NCBI GenBank assembly: GCA_026645735.1
Contig: JAPKMT010000026.1
Span: 1 to 45,539, forward strand
Source: Flexilinea sp.
GTDB lineage: Bacteria > Chloroflexota > Anaerolineae > Anaerolineales > Anaerolineaceae
Direction of reading: 5' to 3'
Length of the DNA stretch: 45,539 nucleotides
In this document: piece after piece, positions 27,869 to 36,785 of the stretch
Numbering within the stretch: position 1 is the first letter of the stretch
Layout of the letters: each line of letters starts with the position of its first letter
Position numbers and translations under genes: made by a program
The notes under the pieces: model-generated
What the model was told of the DNA's origin: nothing
What the model saw: only the letters and a program-made list of their open reading frames with translations
Databases searched by the model: none

Positions 27869-28861
27869 ATGAAAAAAATTCGTTTTGGAATCGTCAGTTG
27901 TGCTGGAATCGCACAAAAACAGTTTATTCCGGCAATGAAGCTCGCTTCCAATGCAGAAATTGCAGCAGTAGGAAGCAGAAATCTTGAAAAATCAAAAGAA
28001 TTTGCTGAAAAAAATGGAATTCCACGCTTCTTTGGGAGTTATGAAGCGCTGTTGGACAGTCCTGACATCGACGCGGTGTATATACCACTGCCTAACAGTA
28101 TGCACAAAGAATGGTCAATCAAAGCCGCTGCTGCAGGGAAACATATTCTGTGTGAAAAACCGCTTGCCGTATCTGAAGAAGACTGTCTTGAAATGGAAGA
28201 AGCCGCCCGAAAACATCAGGTTTTACTCATGGAAGCCTTCATGTACCGTTTTCAACCGCTCACGGAGAAGATCATCCAGGAAGTCCACCAGGGAATATTA
28301 GGGGACAGGATTACAATTCAATCCACGCATTCTTTTTTGCTGACTGACCAAAATAACGTTCGTCTTAGTGCTGCATTAGCAGGAGGTTCTTTAATGGATG
28401 TTGGCTGCTATTGCGTCAATGTGACCAGAACACTATTTCAGGAAGAACCGGAAGCTGTCTCAGCAATTGCCCACTTTCACCCGCATGGTGTTGATGATCA
28501 GATGAATGTGATGGCAAGATTCAAAAGCGGCCGATCAGCAGTGATGAGCTGCGGTTTAGTCTCCAATTATCCCTCCGGTTATTTAATCAGTGGAACACGT
28601 GGTTTTATCCGTGCCGAATATGGTTTTCATCTTGGCGTAAACCATGGCATTGTCACTCGAAAAATTGATGGAATCGAAACAAAGCTGCAGGATGAGACCA
28701 ACGAGTATACCCGTATGATCGAACACTTTTCTGATTGTGTTCTTTTCCAAAAGCCACTGCGTTATGATGCTGTAGAAGCCTCAAGGAATATGGCTTTCAT
28801 CTGCGCTGCGCTCGAATCTGCGAAAAAGAACGGCGCCTGGGTCAATTTGTCCAACCAATAA
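27869..28861 (+). CDS. Gfo/Idh/MocA-family NAD(P)-dependent oxidoreductase, copy 1
   Basis: The 330-residue product starts with a Rossmann fold (IRFGIVSCAGIAQKQFIPAM). The glycine motif is read as GIVSCAGIA rather than a plain GxGxxG. It continues with AVGSRNLEKSKEFAEK, DIDAVYIPLPNSMHKEW, and the catalytic EKP in HILCEKPLA. The C-terminal domain has LMEAFMYRFQPLT and GGSLMDVGCYCVNVTR. The family oxidises or reduces sugar or inositol carbons. VMEAFMYRFHP-type members are often called trans-1,2-dihydrobenzene-1,2-diol dehydrogenase-like or glucose-fructose oxidoreductase-like; the substrate here is not known. A close paralogue lies at 33105. The ribosome site is GGAGAGGG. Hairpin element B starts 2 bp after the stop. 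Confidence 0.88.
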   Translation: MKKIRFGIVSCAGIAQKQFIPAMKLASNAEIAAVGSRNLEKSKEFAEKNGIPRFFGSYEALLDSPDIDAVYIPLPNSMHKEWSIKAAAAGKHILCEKPLAVSEEDCLEMEEAARKHQVLLMEAFMYRFQPLTEKIIQEVHQGILGDRITIQSTHSFLLTDQNNVRLSAALAGGSLMDVGCYCVNVTRTLFQEEPEAVSAIAHFHPHGVDDQMNVMARFKSGRSAVMSCGLVSNYPSGYLISGTRGFIRAEYGFHLGVNHGIVTRKIDGIETKLQDETNEYTRMIEHFSDCVLFQKPLRYDAVEASRNMAFICAALESAKKNGAWVNLSNQ

Positions 28862-28862
28862 C

Positions 28863-28982
28863 CAGCGATTCGAGATATGGATAAGCTTTCCGAATTGTAA
28901 GAGAAAATATTTGTTGTATTGTTTTTGCGCTTCGCGTAAAAACAATACAACAACATAGATTTTTTTTTATTTCAAACTGCAG
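28863..28982. repeat. Hairpin MITE-like element B
   Basis: The left terminus CAGCGATTCGAGATATGG (28863-28880) lies 2 bp after a stop codon. The 20-bp core has arms 28911-28930 and 28934-28953 with one G/T wobble and a TTC loop. The right terminus is decayed (ATTTCAAACTGCAG, to about 28982). Flanks ACCAATAAC (28854-28862) and ACCAAAAAC (28983-28991) agree at 8 of 9 positions. Confidence 0.65.
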
Positions 28983-29043
28983 ACCAAAAACCATTTAATA
29001 AAGGTCCGGTCCTCAGGAAATTTTAATCAGGAAAGAGCAGGTT

Positions 29044-31083
29044 ATGGCCTCTGATCCGGAAGAATTAAAATACGATCCGATGAAAAGGATCCGGGATGAA
29101 ATTTCCCTTCATCCCGATTTGTATTTTGCGATTTTTTCTTTCATTACCGCGTTCTTATCCTATGCAGTGCTGATGACGCAACTCGGCTTATACGGGGATG
29201 ACGCAAACTTCTTATGGGCCTATCATCGTGCCGGACCGGCAGAATACAAGCTTTTTTTAGGATGGAATCGCGAAATCGGGTATTTATTTTACCAATTTAT
29301 TTCGCCTTTCTTACAGGATCATATTCTTGCCTGGAGAATTCTATGCATCATTCTCAGATGGCTTTCAACAATCCTGGTATATCGTATTCTAAAAAAGTCA
29401 TATCCGGAACACACAATCATCATTCCCCTGGTTTCCATGTTGTTTTTACTTTACCCTGGATTTCTGGAACAATCCATCCCGGTTGAGTTCACGCACCACT
29501 TCACCACATTATGCTGTTTGCTGAGTTCATTTCTCATCATGCAGCAATTAATCATCAAAAAACAAAATTTTTGGATCCTTTTCCCAATTTCCCTTTTGTT
29601 TGAATTTTTGGGGCTGTTTTTAATCGAATATTTTGTCGGTCTTGAATTTTTCCGACCGATTCTTATATGGACAATGCTTTCCCAATTAAAAAATCGGAAA
29701 GAAAAGCTGCGCAAACTAATTCGCTGGGAAATTCCCTATGCAGTACTATTGCTGTCTTTCATCATCTGGCGGGCTTTTTTCTCGCAGAGCGGATATATCC
29801 AGCCGACTGTGATGCAAGGATTGTCCAACCAACCGCTGCAATATGTGCTGGATCTGGTATCGAAGATTTTCCTGTATTTCATAATTGCTGCGATCGACGC
29901 ATGGGGTTTGATTTTCCAATTTCCAAATGGACTGAAAACCATTGCTCTTTACATCCTGATCTCTGTCAGCACATTTTTGTTATCTTATCTGTTTTCCTTA
30001 AGTATTCGTAACCATCATCCAGAGACAAAGATTCATTCCGATAATGAAATTTTGCGCTTTTTCGTGGCAGGGTTATTCTGTTTTCTGGTTTCTGGAATTC
30101 CTGCCTGGTCAGCCGGGCTGCAATTGGAATTATCCTTATTCTGGGATCGCATCACGCTCTCTTTCATGCTCGGAGCATCCATGATGTTTAGTGCCGTGCT
30201 AGCGCTCTTTCTACGGAAAAAGTATCAACCTGTTCTTTTTTCGCTGCTTATCGCAATCATGGCAGGATATCAATTCCAAATCCAGAACCAATACCGGAAA
30301 GACTGGGATATTATACAAAACTACTTTTGGCAACTACGTTGGAGAGCACCCGATATTCAGCCTGGCACCATGCTGCTGGCAGACCAACTGCCTTTTCAAT
30401 CGATCACTGACAATTCTCTCAACGCATTGTTAAACTGGAATTATGAAAATCCCACAAATCCAGATGAAGAGCCCTATAAGTTTTTTCAAATCAGTGCTCG
30501 CATGGGATATTTGCAGGGTTTTTCAACGGATAAAGTGGTATCGCATAACGATTTTCAAGGCAACACTTCCGATTCGCTCGTGATCTATGGAACGCCCAGT
30601 ACCTGCCTGAAAGTACTGGATAAGAACGATGACAGCTTGCCGTTTCTGAATTCCGTGACGCGCCAGAGTCTCAAACTCTCCAATCCTGCCCTTATTATTT
30701 CTGAGCCGACCAGAGAAATCCAATTCCAGAATTTTTTGGGAGTCGAACCGCCGCATACCTGGTGTTATTATTATGAAAAAGGTGAGCTTGCAGCCCAGAA
30801 TAAAAATTGGGCAGAGGCGCTTGCAATTGGGAAAGAAGCCATGGCAAAAGGTTTCGTTCCTTCGACAGCTGTTGAATTGAAGAGCTTCGTCTTCAGTGCA
30901 TTGGCAGAGAATGACCTTGAAACAGCAGCGCTTTGGATAGATCAAATCATGCGTGAAGAAGGCAACGAAGCATTTTTTCAAAAGCAAACCGCAGCATTCA
31001 TCAGAGAAACTGATCTTTCAAAAGATGCTGGTTTGCTGATGGAGAAACTGATCGTGTACAGTCAAAAGGACAATCATTATTAA
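29044..31083 (+). CDS. Large polytopic membrane protein, possible GT-C-type glycosyltransferase
   Basis: The 679-residue product is not matched to a named family with confidence. About 11-13 hydrophobic segments run from residue 29 to about 410. The first outer loop carries YGDDANFLWAYHRAG, an acidic pair in the place where GT-C enzymes hold their catalytic Asp, followed by GWNREIGYLFYQFISPF. The C-terminal soluble part (about 420-679) ends with helical repeats resembling TPR units (NKNWAEALAIGKEAMAKGF, then ALAENDLETAALWIDQI). It may attach or export a surface sugar. It lies beside the DUF2079 protein with 35 bp between them, and both are flanked by paralogous Gfo/Idh genes. Confidence 0.55.
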   Translation: MASDPEELKYDPMKRIRDEISLHPDLYFAIFSFITAFLSYAVLMTQLGLYGDDANFLWAYHRAGPAEYKLFLGWNREIGYLFYQFISPFLQDHILAWRILCIILRWLSTILVYRILKKSYPEHTIIIPLVSMLFLLYPGFLEQSIPVEFTHHFTTLCCLLSSFLIMQQLIIKKQNFWILFPISLLFEFLGLFLIEYFVGLEFFRPILIWTMLSQLKNRKEKLRKLIRWEIPYAVLLLSFIIWRAFFSQSGYIQPTVMQGLSNQPLQYVLDLVSKIFLYFIIAAIDAWGLIFQFPNGLKTIALYILISVSTFLLSYLFSLSIRNHHPETKIHSDNEILRFFVAGLFCFLVSGIPAWSAGLQLELSLFWDRITLSFMLGASMMFSAVLALFLRKKYQPVLFSLLIAIMAGYQFQIQNQYRKDWDIIQNYFWQLRWRAPDIQPGTMLLADQLPFQSITDNSLNALLNWNYENPTNPDEEPYKFFQISARMGYLQGFSTDKVVSHNDFQGNTSDSLVIYGTPSTCLKVLDKNDDSLPFLNSVTRQSLKLSNPALIISEPTREIQFQNFLGVEPPHTWCYYYEKGELAAQNKNWAEALAIGKEAMAKGFVPSTAVELKSFVFSALAENDLETAALWIDQIMREEGNEAFFQKQTAAFIRETDLSKDAGLLMEKLIVYSQKDNHY

Positions 31084-31118
31084 CTGTCTGTTCTGCAATA
31101 AAAGTACTGAGTTTTGTA

Positions 31119-33002
31119 ATGAAAATAAAATCACAGTCAGAAAACAATAATCGATTTTTTAGAATTATTCATAAAAAAGATCTTTTCGAAGAAATGATTG
31201 TTAGTTTTGCTGCTGCGTTTCTGATTCTGATTGATTTTTCATTCTATCGACAATTCCGTGGGATCTCTTTTTCAGTCAACCATCCGGAAATTAATGCCGG
31301 ATACGGAAAATTCGTTTTGGTATTTCTTATCCTGTGGGTTGTCTTTTTCTTTGTTGTATGCGGCTTATTGAAAAAACGGACAATCCTCGACCATTGGCTT
31401 TTTTATGGAGGAAATCTCAGTTGTATGCTGATGGCGGTTTTTTCGCCGGATTCTTTCCATATCAGTGTGATTCTTCTTCTGATTACGGTTGTTCTCAACC
31501 GTTACTATTTTTTCCTCAGAGAAAATTCTTTACCGATCCATTTTACGGAAAAACCGACTTTCCGGGGGCTGCTGGCATTCATTTTGTTCTACAGTATCAT
31601 AACCGCCAGTGTGGGAATCATCCGCCATCGCATTTTTTTATCTTCCGGCAATGATCTCGGGACATTCGATCAGATGTTTTTTTCCATGTCAAAAACGCTT
31701 TTACCTTGGAATACCATCACGGGATCACCAATAAACCAGTTCACAGCCGTACACTTCTCCCCGATTCTTTATCTGCTGCTGCCCGGTTATCTGATTTTCC
31801 AGAGTCCGGAATACCTGATATTCATGCAGTCACTTTTTGCAGGCCTTGCTGCAATCCCCCTGTTTCTGCTCTGCAGGTTAAAAAAAATCAGTTCCGGAAT
31901 GAGTCTTCTGATTGCGGCAGTTTTTCTGCTGCAGCCCGGTATTTTAGGCGGTCTGTCCAAAGATTTCCACGAAAACGCACTGCTGCCCTTTTTCCTGATT
32001 ACTTTTATCTATTTCTTTGAGAAAAAAGATATCAAAAAAGCGCTTCTCTTTCTTCTATTGACGCTCCTGGTAAAAGAAGATGCAGCCTTCTATATTCTAT
32101 GTTACGGATTTTATGCGCTATTGCAAAAAAGATTTCCTCTCAGGAACTTTATCCTGATCATCGGACTCCCGTTGCTGTACTTTTTACTCGTTTCCGTTTT
32201 CGTTCTCGATACAAACACCTTTGCATATCGGTATTCAAATCTAATTTCAGGACAAACGGATGGCTCATTTTTTCAAATCATTAAAATTTTATTCACCAAT
32301 CCGCTCTATCTTTTTTCGCAATGTTTTACCGCGGAAAAACTTCAATTCATGGGCTGGATTTTCTTCCCGCTGGCACTGCTTCCGCTATTAGGACTGTTTC
32401 GTCTTTCGGAAGTATTTTTATTTATCCCGATGGTTCTTCTGAACCTGCTGCCAACTTTTTATGGACAATATTCCATTGACTTCCAATACCATTTCGGGAC
32501 CATCTCCCTGTTCGTCTTGATCCTCGTCCGGGTAATTGCATCCGTAACGCAAGTACAAACCCGGCGATGGCTGTTATTCACCGTATTTACTGCGGCGATC
32601 CTGTTTTCTTCCTCCTATCACATATCGAAAACTGCCTATTATACTGAATTTGTGAAGAACTATGCGAATTATCAAAAGATGGAACAAGCCATGAAGGAAA
32701 TTCCAGCAGAAGCGGTGGTAACAGCATCAAACCATCTAAATCCCCATTTGTCCGCACGCAAAGAAATCTATTCACCGGGATTTCATCCCGATTCGGAGTA
32801 CGTCGCCGTAGATCTGCGCGGAAGTGACAATCCGGCAGATTTTGGTGCAATAGCCGCCTTAATTTCAAGTGAAAAATATGGAACAATCGAATTCCTGCCG
32901 GACTGGTATCTGATTCTGAAAAAGGATGTATCCGGCGCCTTGGACATGCAGGCTTCCGAATATCTCGAATCCAGAGCCAACGATTCGAAATATGAAAAAT
33001 AA
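31119..33002 (+). CDS. DUF2079-family membrane protein
   Basis: The 627-residue product has roughly a dozen membrane segments and the family signature stretches: GNDLGTFDQMFFSMSKTLLP, NQFTAVHFSPILYLLLPGYL, LSKDFHENALLPFFLITF and LLVKEDAAFYIL. DUF2079 proteins are common in Chloroflexota, Cyanobacteria and Archaea and are thought to be GT-C-like, but no activity is established. The C-terminal outer domain (about 520-627) is soluble. The last residues (NDSKYEK) and the stop are encoded by sequence that matches the left terminus of the hairpin elements (ACGATTCGAAATATGAA), so the 3' end may have been rewritten by an insertion. Confidence 0.85.
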   Translation: MKIKSQSENNNRFFRIIHKKDLFEEMIVSFAAAFLILIDFSFYRQFRGISFSVNHPEINAGYGKFVLVFLILWVVFFFVVCGLLKKRTILDHWLFYGGNLSCMLMAVFSPDSFHISVILLLITVVLNRYYFFLRENSLPIHFTEKPTFRGLLAFILFYSIITASVGIIRHRIFLSSGNDLGTFDQMFFSMSKTLLPWNTITGSPINQFTAVHFSPILYLLLPGYLIFQSPEYLIFMQSLFAGLAAIPLFLLCRLKKISSGMSLLIAAVFLLQPGILGGLSKDFHENALLPFFLITFIYFFEKKDIKKALLFLLLTLLVKEDAAFYILCYGFYALLQKRFPLRNFILIIGLPLLYFLLVSVFVLDTNTFAYRYSNLISGQTDGSFFQIIKILFTNPLYLFSQCFTAEKLQFMGWIFFPLALLPLLGLFRLSEVFLFIPMVLLNLLPTFYGQYSIDFQYHFGTISLFVLILVRVIASVTQVQTRRWLLFTVFTAAILFSSSYHISKTAYYTEFVKNYANYQKMEQAMKEIPAEAVVTASNHLNPHLSARKEIYSPGFHPDSEYVAVDLRGSDNPADFGAIAALISSEKYGTIEFLPDWYLILKKDVSGALDMQASEYLESRANDSKYEK

Positions 33003-33090
33003 AAAATTATTGTTATGGAATTCTTCTCGATTGTTCTTTTTTTCAAAGCTTCTATGTAGATTTACAAAAAACCGTTATTTCTGATGAACA

Positions 33091-33096
33091 AAGGAG
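33091..33096 (+). promoter_or_regulatory. Ribosome binding site that sets the start of Gfo/Idh copy 2
   Basis: AAGGAG lies 8 nt before the ATG at 33105 and inside the longer frame that begins at 33084. It makes 33105 the likely start and matches the N-terminus of copy 1. Confidence 0.8.
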
Positions 33097-33104
33097 ACTT
33101 GATC

Positions 33105-34097
33105 ATGGAAAAAGTTCGTTTCGGTATAATCAGTTGCGCTGGAATTGCAAAGAAACGGTTCATTCCTGCGATTGCAGAAGCATCCAATGCTGTACTCGTG
33201 GCGGTTGCCAGCAGAAACCTTGAAAAAGCCAGACAATTTGCTTCCGAAAACCAGATTCCGGCAGCTTGTGGCAGTTATGAGGCCTTGCTTTCACAAGAAG
33301 ACATCGATGCGGTCTACATTCCTTTGCCAAATGGATTGCACAAAGCGTGGGCTATAAAAGCGATGGAACAAGGCAAACATGTTCTCTGTGAAAAGCCCCT
33401 GGCTCCGACACAAAAAGATTGCGAAGAACTGGCCGCAGTCGCCCACTCCAACGGCGTCATCTTAATGGAAGCTTTCATGTACCGCTTTCATCCTTTGACA
33501 GAGTTTGTCATTCAACAGGTTCAAAATGGGGAATTGGGCGACATCCACGCCATTCAGGCATGTTTCTCATTTGTTTTGGATGATCCGGACAATGTACGCT
33601 TTCAACCGGATCTGGCTGGTGGATCCGTAATGGACGTCGGTTGTTATGGCATCAACTGTACCCGTACGTTTTTTCATGAAGAACCTGAAGCCGTATCCGC
33701 TATTGCTCATTATTCCAAACCGCGTGTGGATGACCGAATGACAATTTTTGCCCAGTTTCGAAGCGGAAAACAGGCGCAGATTATATGCGGTTTCAGTTCT
33801 CAGGCGCCTGAAGGATACATGATCAGCGGATCAAAAGGCTGGATTGCATCATGGAATGGATTCCGGTTGGGTGTTGAACATGGAAAAATCATCCGGGAAA
33901 TCGACGGAATTCGTTCTTCCTTTGAAGATGCAACGAATGAATATACAAAAATGATTGAACATTTCTCTGACTGCGTGATTCACAAGACATCGCCGCGGTA
34001 TGATGCGATTGAATCCGGCCGCAATATGGCAGTAATCTGTGCCGCTATCGAATCGGCTGAAAAGAACGGAGAGTGGGTGCATCTGAAATCCGGATAA
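33105..34097 (+). CDS. Gfo/Idh/MocA-family NAD(P)-dependent oxidoreductase, copy 2
   Basis: From 33105 the product is 330 residues, the same length as copy 1 at 27869, and the two align without visible gaps over most of their length. Shared features are VRFGIISCAGIAKKRFIPA, DIDAVYIPLPNGLHKAW, HVLCEKPLA, ILMEAFMYRFHPLT, GGSVMDVGCYGINCTRT and EYTKMIEHFSDCV. Both thus keep the EKP lysine and the same altered nucleotide-binding loop. It is probably a paralogue with a related sugar or polyol substrate. The longer reading from 33084 adds MNKGDLI, which is really the ribosome site region. Confidence 0.88.
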   Translation: MEKVRFGIISCAGIAKKRFIPAIAEASNAVLVAVASRNLEKARQFASENQIPAACGSYEALLSQEDIDAVYIPLPNGLHKAWAIKAMEQGKHVLCEKPLAPTQKDCEELAAVAHSNGVILMEAFMYRFHPLTEFVIQQVQNGELGDIHAIQACFSFVLDDPDNVRFQPDLAGGSVMDVGCYGINCTRTFFHEEPEAVSAIAHYSKPRVDDRMTIFAQFRSGKQAQIICGFSSQAPEGYMISGSKGWIASWNGFRLGVEHGKIIREIDGIRSSFEDATNEYTKMIEHFSDCVIHKTSPRYDAIESGRNMAVICAAIESAEKNGEWVHLKSG

Positions 34098-34162
34098 TCG
34101 GGATCAAAAAGCGCCTATTCCCAAATTTAAATTGTTCCCAAAGATTAAGGAAATGATCCGGG

Positions 34163-34195
34163 ACAACTTTTTTGCTGTTCACGCAAAAAAGTTGT
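34163..34195. terminator. Hairpin between convergent genes, probable bidirectional terminator
   Basis: ACAACTTTTTTGC (34163-34175) pairs with GCAAAAAAGTTGT (34183-34195) around a 7-nt loop, with T-rich sequence after it. It sits between the convergent Gfo/Idh and glycosyltransferase genes. It resembles the hairpin-family cores in composition but has no matching termini, so it is called a terminator. Confidence 0.55.
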
Positions 34196-34231
34196 TTCGT
34201 TTTCTTCAGTATTCTCATCAAATTGAGACGA

Positions 34232-35461
34232 TCAATTTCGGTTATCTTTCAGTTGATTGTAAAAAACTTCAATTTTCGTTAACACGGATGATATATCAGC
34301 ACGTTCACGAATTCTGACATCATTCAACTGTGCAGCAGACTCTCGAAGGCTCTCATTGGTTAACGCAATGATCACTGCTCTTGCTAAATCCTCGGGGTCA
34401 TTTGGATCCACGAGCAATCCATTTTTCCCCGGTACGATCCACTCGCGCATGGATTCGATATCTCCTGTGACCGGCAAGCAACCGCATGCCATCGCTTCCA
34501 GCAATGAATTCGGGGTACCGTCATGTTGGCTGACAGACACAGTCACTTTTGCCCTGCGAAAGATAGCCCACAAAACCTCCTGCGGCATCAACGGCAGCAA
34601 AAGGACCTGCCGTTCGATCTGGAGTTGTTTTACCCATTCCAGCGCTTCCGGCTGATTCGCCATGGAAAAACATACAAACAGCGTATTCGGACATTGATTC
34701 AGAATCAGTGGAATACTGCGGAAGAAAGTATCATTGCGCACACTTCCCGGACGAAAACCGCGCGGATTGACAACAATATCCTGATTTTCCGGCAACCAGC
34801 GCAGATTCTCTTCCTCTCGTTCTGCATCAATCCGTAGTGCTGGAAAATCAATTCCGCCATTACCCGGAACGACCATGGAGAACTGATATTCCCGAAAACC
34901 CCAGCCTTTTCCCAGACGAATATCGCGTATCGTATCAGCTGCCAGACCATCCGCCCGTTCCAGTGTTCGGATGGTCATTTTTTTCATTGCAGATGAACCG
35001 GATGCATGAAGCGTTAAATCATTTCCCCAAATACTGACCGCAAGAGGAATCTTTTTCGGAAGAAATGAAGCAGTCATCCCCTCATAAGGAATTCGCAGCG
35101 CATGCACCAGATCCGGTTGGATTCGCGCAGTAATTTTCGAGAGTTTTTTCCCGTAATAAGGGATGACAAGCGGGCCTAAAAGATAACGCAGTTTCAGGAA
35201 AAATGAACGAAAGCGTTCAATCAGCATCCGTTTCAAGTCCTTACGGTCGCTTTTTTTTGATGCAGGATTCGATGGACTGGCTGTCTGATTGGCGGCAAAT
35301 TGTGCAAAAGCAATTGGCAGCACAAAAAAATCATCCAAAAATTCCATTCGTTCGCATGGATAGCTGGATACCAGAATAACCTGGTGATTCAGTTTCTTCA
35401 GGCTTTCCAACCAGTGTTTGGCAGTCGGGCTGCGTCCATCAGCAACAACAAGAATTTTCAT
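34232..35461 (-). CDS. GT4-family glycosyltransferase
   Basis: The 409-residue product has a GT-B fold: N-terminal MKILVVADGRSPTAKHWLES, the linker region LAVSIWGNDLTLHAS, and C-terminal SVSQHDGTPNSLLEAMACGC with the E-x7-E type motif seen in retaining GT4 enzymes. It moves a sugar from a nucleotide donor to a lipid or glycan acceptor on the cytoplasmic face. It is the last gene of the reverse-strand cluster; a 250-bp gap holding hairpin element C separates it from the next glycosyltransferase upstream. Donor and acceptor are unknown. Confidence 0.85.
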   Translation of the reverse strand: MKILVVADGRSPTAKHWLESLKKLNHQVILVSSYPCERMEFLDDFFVLPIAFAQFAANQTASPSNPASKKSDRKDLKRMLIERFRSFFLKLRYLLGPLVIPYYGKKLSKITARIQPDLVHALRIPYEGMTASFLPKKIPLAVSIWGNDLTLHASGSSAMKKMTIRTLERADGLAADTIRDIRLGKGWGFREYQFSMVVPGNGGIDFPALRIDAEREEENLRWLPENQDIVVNPRGFRPGSVRNDTFFRSIPLILNQCPNTLFVCFSMANQPEALEWVKQLQIERQVLLLPLMPQEVLWAIFRRAKVTVSVSQHDGTPNSLLEAMACGCLPVTGDIESMREWIVPGKNGLLVDPNDPEDLARAVIIALTNESLRESAAQLNDVRIRERADISSVLTKIEVFYNQLKDNRN

Positions 35462-35536
35462 AAATCAGAACTGTGCTTTCACGCTAAAGCGATGTTTTTT
35501 TTTATTATGCATAGAACGACTTTCCGGTAATTGAAT

Positions 35537-35659
35537 CAGTAATTAGAAATTTGGAAAAGCTTTTTGAGAAAAAAGAAAAAACTTGTTGTTGTGTTGTTTT
35601 TGCGCGGAGCACAAAAACAACACAACAACAAATAATTCTCCCCATATTTCGAATCGCTG
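35537..35659. repeat. Hairpin MITE-like element C
   Basis: The left terminus CAGTAATTAGAAATTTGGA (35537-35555) opposes CCATATTTCGAATCGCTG (35642-35659). The 23-bp core has arms 35583-35605 and 35609-35631, one C/A mismatch and a GGA loop. It is flanked directly by TAATTGAAT (35528-35536) and CAATTGAAT (35660-35668), 8 of 9 identical, the clearest duplication in the set along with element F. Confidence 0.75.
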
Positions 35660-35711
35660 CAATTGAATCTGGTTGTCCAATCGCAGCAAAATCATGTTTG
35701 ATTTCTCCAAA

Positions 35712-36785
35712 TTATGCCGTCACACTTTGGATGGCTTCGATAAATTTACCAGTCATTGATTCCAGATTAATCTCATCACGTACAATACGAAAGGATGCTT
35801 CACCCATTTTCCTGAGATGTATCGGATCCGAAAGAAGGTTGCGGATTGTCTGGATCAGATGATCCAGATCGCCGGGACGAATCAGTACACCGTTTTCCGA
35901 TCGAATCAAATCATTCTGTGTACCATCTGCCTCGGCAGCGACCACCGGAAGTCCGGATGCCATCGCTTGCTGAATCGCCAATCCACCTGTGCCCGGCAAG
36001 ACAAACAAATCGGCATGATCAAATTTTTCTTTGAGTGACTCATTATACAAAGCTCCCCAAAAAATCGTTTCAGGAAAACAGGTGGCTGATATTTCAACCA
36101 GTTGTTCGCGTACCGGTCCATCACCGACAATCCACAGAATTGGATGGAATGATTCTTCCAGAGCGCTGCAGGCACGGATCAGCAGATCTATTCTTTTACG
36201 TTCCTGCAAGCGTCCAACGTAGAGAAGGATGGGGGATTTTTCCCAGGATGCAGCGATAATCCGCTGCGGCATGGCTTCGCGCGGTTTGGGAGCTGCAGCA
36301 TTTTTTGCAACAAAGACCCTGTCTGGTGAAAAACCAGCCGCCTGATAATCTGCGGCGCCCGCGTTGCTGTAAGTGATTAATGCGTCAAAAAACCGTAAAA
36401 ACCAGCGCTGGGTGAAATCAAGACCTGAACCGGTCCCCAATCCCCAGCCGATGACCGGCCTTCTTCGAATTCGCATCCATAACGCTGCAATGATTGATAA
36501 AGGATAACGCCGGTTTGCTTCCAGAATCAATACATCCGGATTCCATGAAGTCAGCCATTTTATAATATCCATCTGCAGGCAGATGTAGTACTTACCAGAA
36601 AACAGATGAACATTTTTTCCTTTCCAGACTTTGGCATTCACGGGTGTTCTGGAATGGTCAATCATCTCATCCGGGCGTGACTCGCCGGAAAAAATCTCCA
36701 AATTACCTTGCAGCGCATCTGCCAGCATGTCAAAAAAGGGCACCCTGTATCCAGCCAGCACGCGCTGCACCAAACCGATTTTCAT
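35712..36785 (-). CDS. GT4-family glycosyltransferase
   Basis: The 357-residue product has the GT-B layout: MKIGLVQRVLAGYRVPFFDM, then ILLYVGRLQERKRIDLLIRA at the domain junction, LWIVGDGPVREQL, and DLFVLPGTGGLAIQQAMASG in the donor-binding half. The EADGTQNDLI segment is in the place of the second Glu motif. It is likely retaining and acts on surface glycan precursors. Its ATG overlaps the sbcC stop by 4 nt (ATGA), so expression is coupled to the DNA-repair gene, perhaps only by operon drift. Confidence 0.85.
   Translation of the reverse strand: MKIGLVQRVLAGYRVPFFDMLADALQGNLEIFSGESRPDEMIDHSRTPVNAKVWKGKNVHLFSGKYYICLQMDIIKWLTSWNPDVLILEANRRYPLSIIAALWMRIRRRPVIGWGLGTGSGLDFTQRWFLRFFDALITYSNAGAADYQAAGFSPDRVFVAKNAAAPKPREAMPQRIIAASWEKSPILLYVGRLQERKRIDLLIRACSALEESFHPILWIVGDGPVREQLVEISATCFPETIFWGALYNESLKEKFDHADLFVLPGTGGLAIQQAMASGLPVVAAEADGTQNDLIRSENGVLIRPGDLDHLIQTIRNLLSDPIHLRKMGEASFRIVRDEINLESMTGKFIEAIQSVTA

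Noticed and set aside
34163-34195. Possible seventh member of the hairpin family
   Set aside because: The stem is shorter, the loop is 7 nt, and no CAGCGATTCGAAATATGG-type termini flank it; a terminator between convergent genes explains it better.
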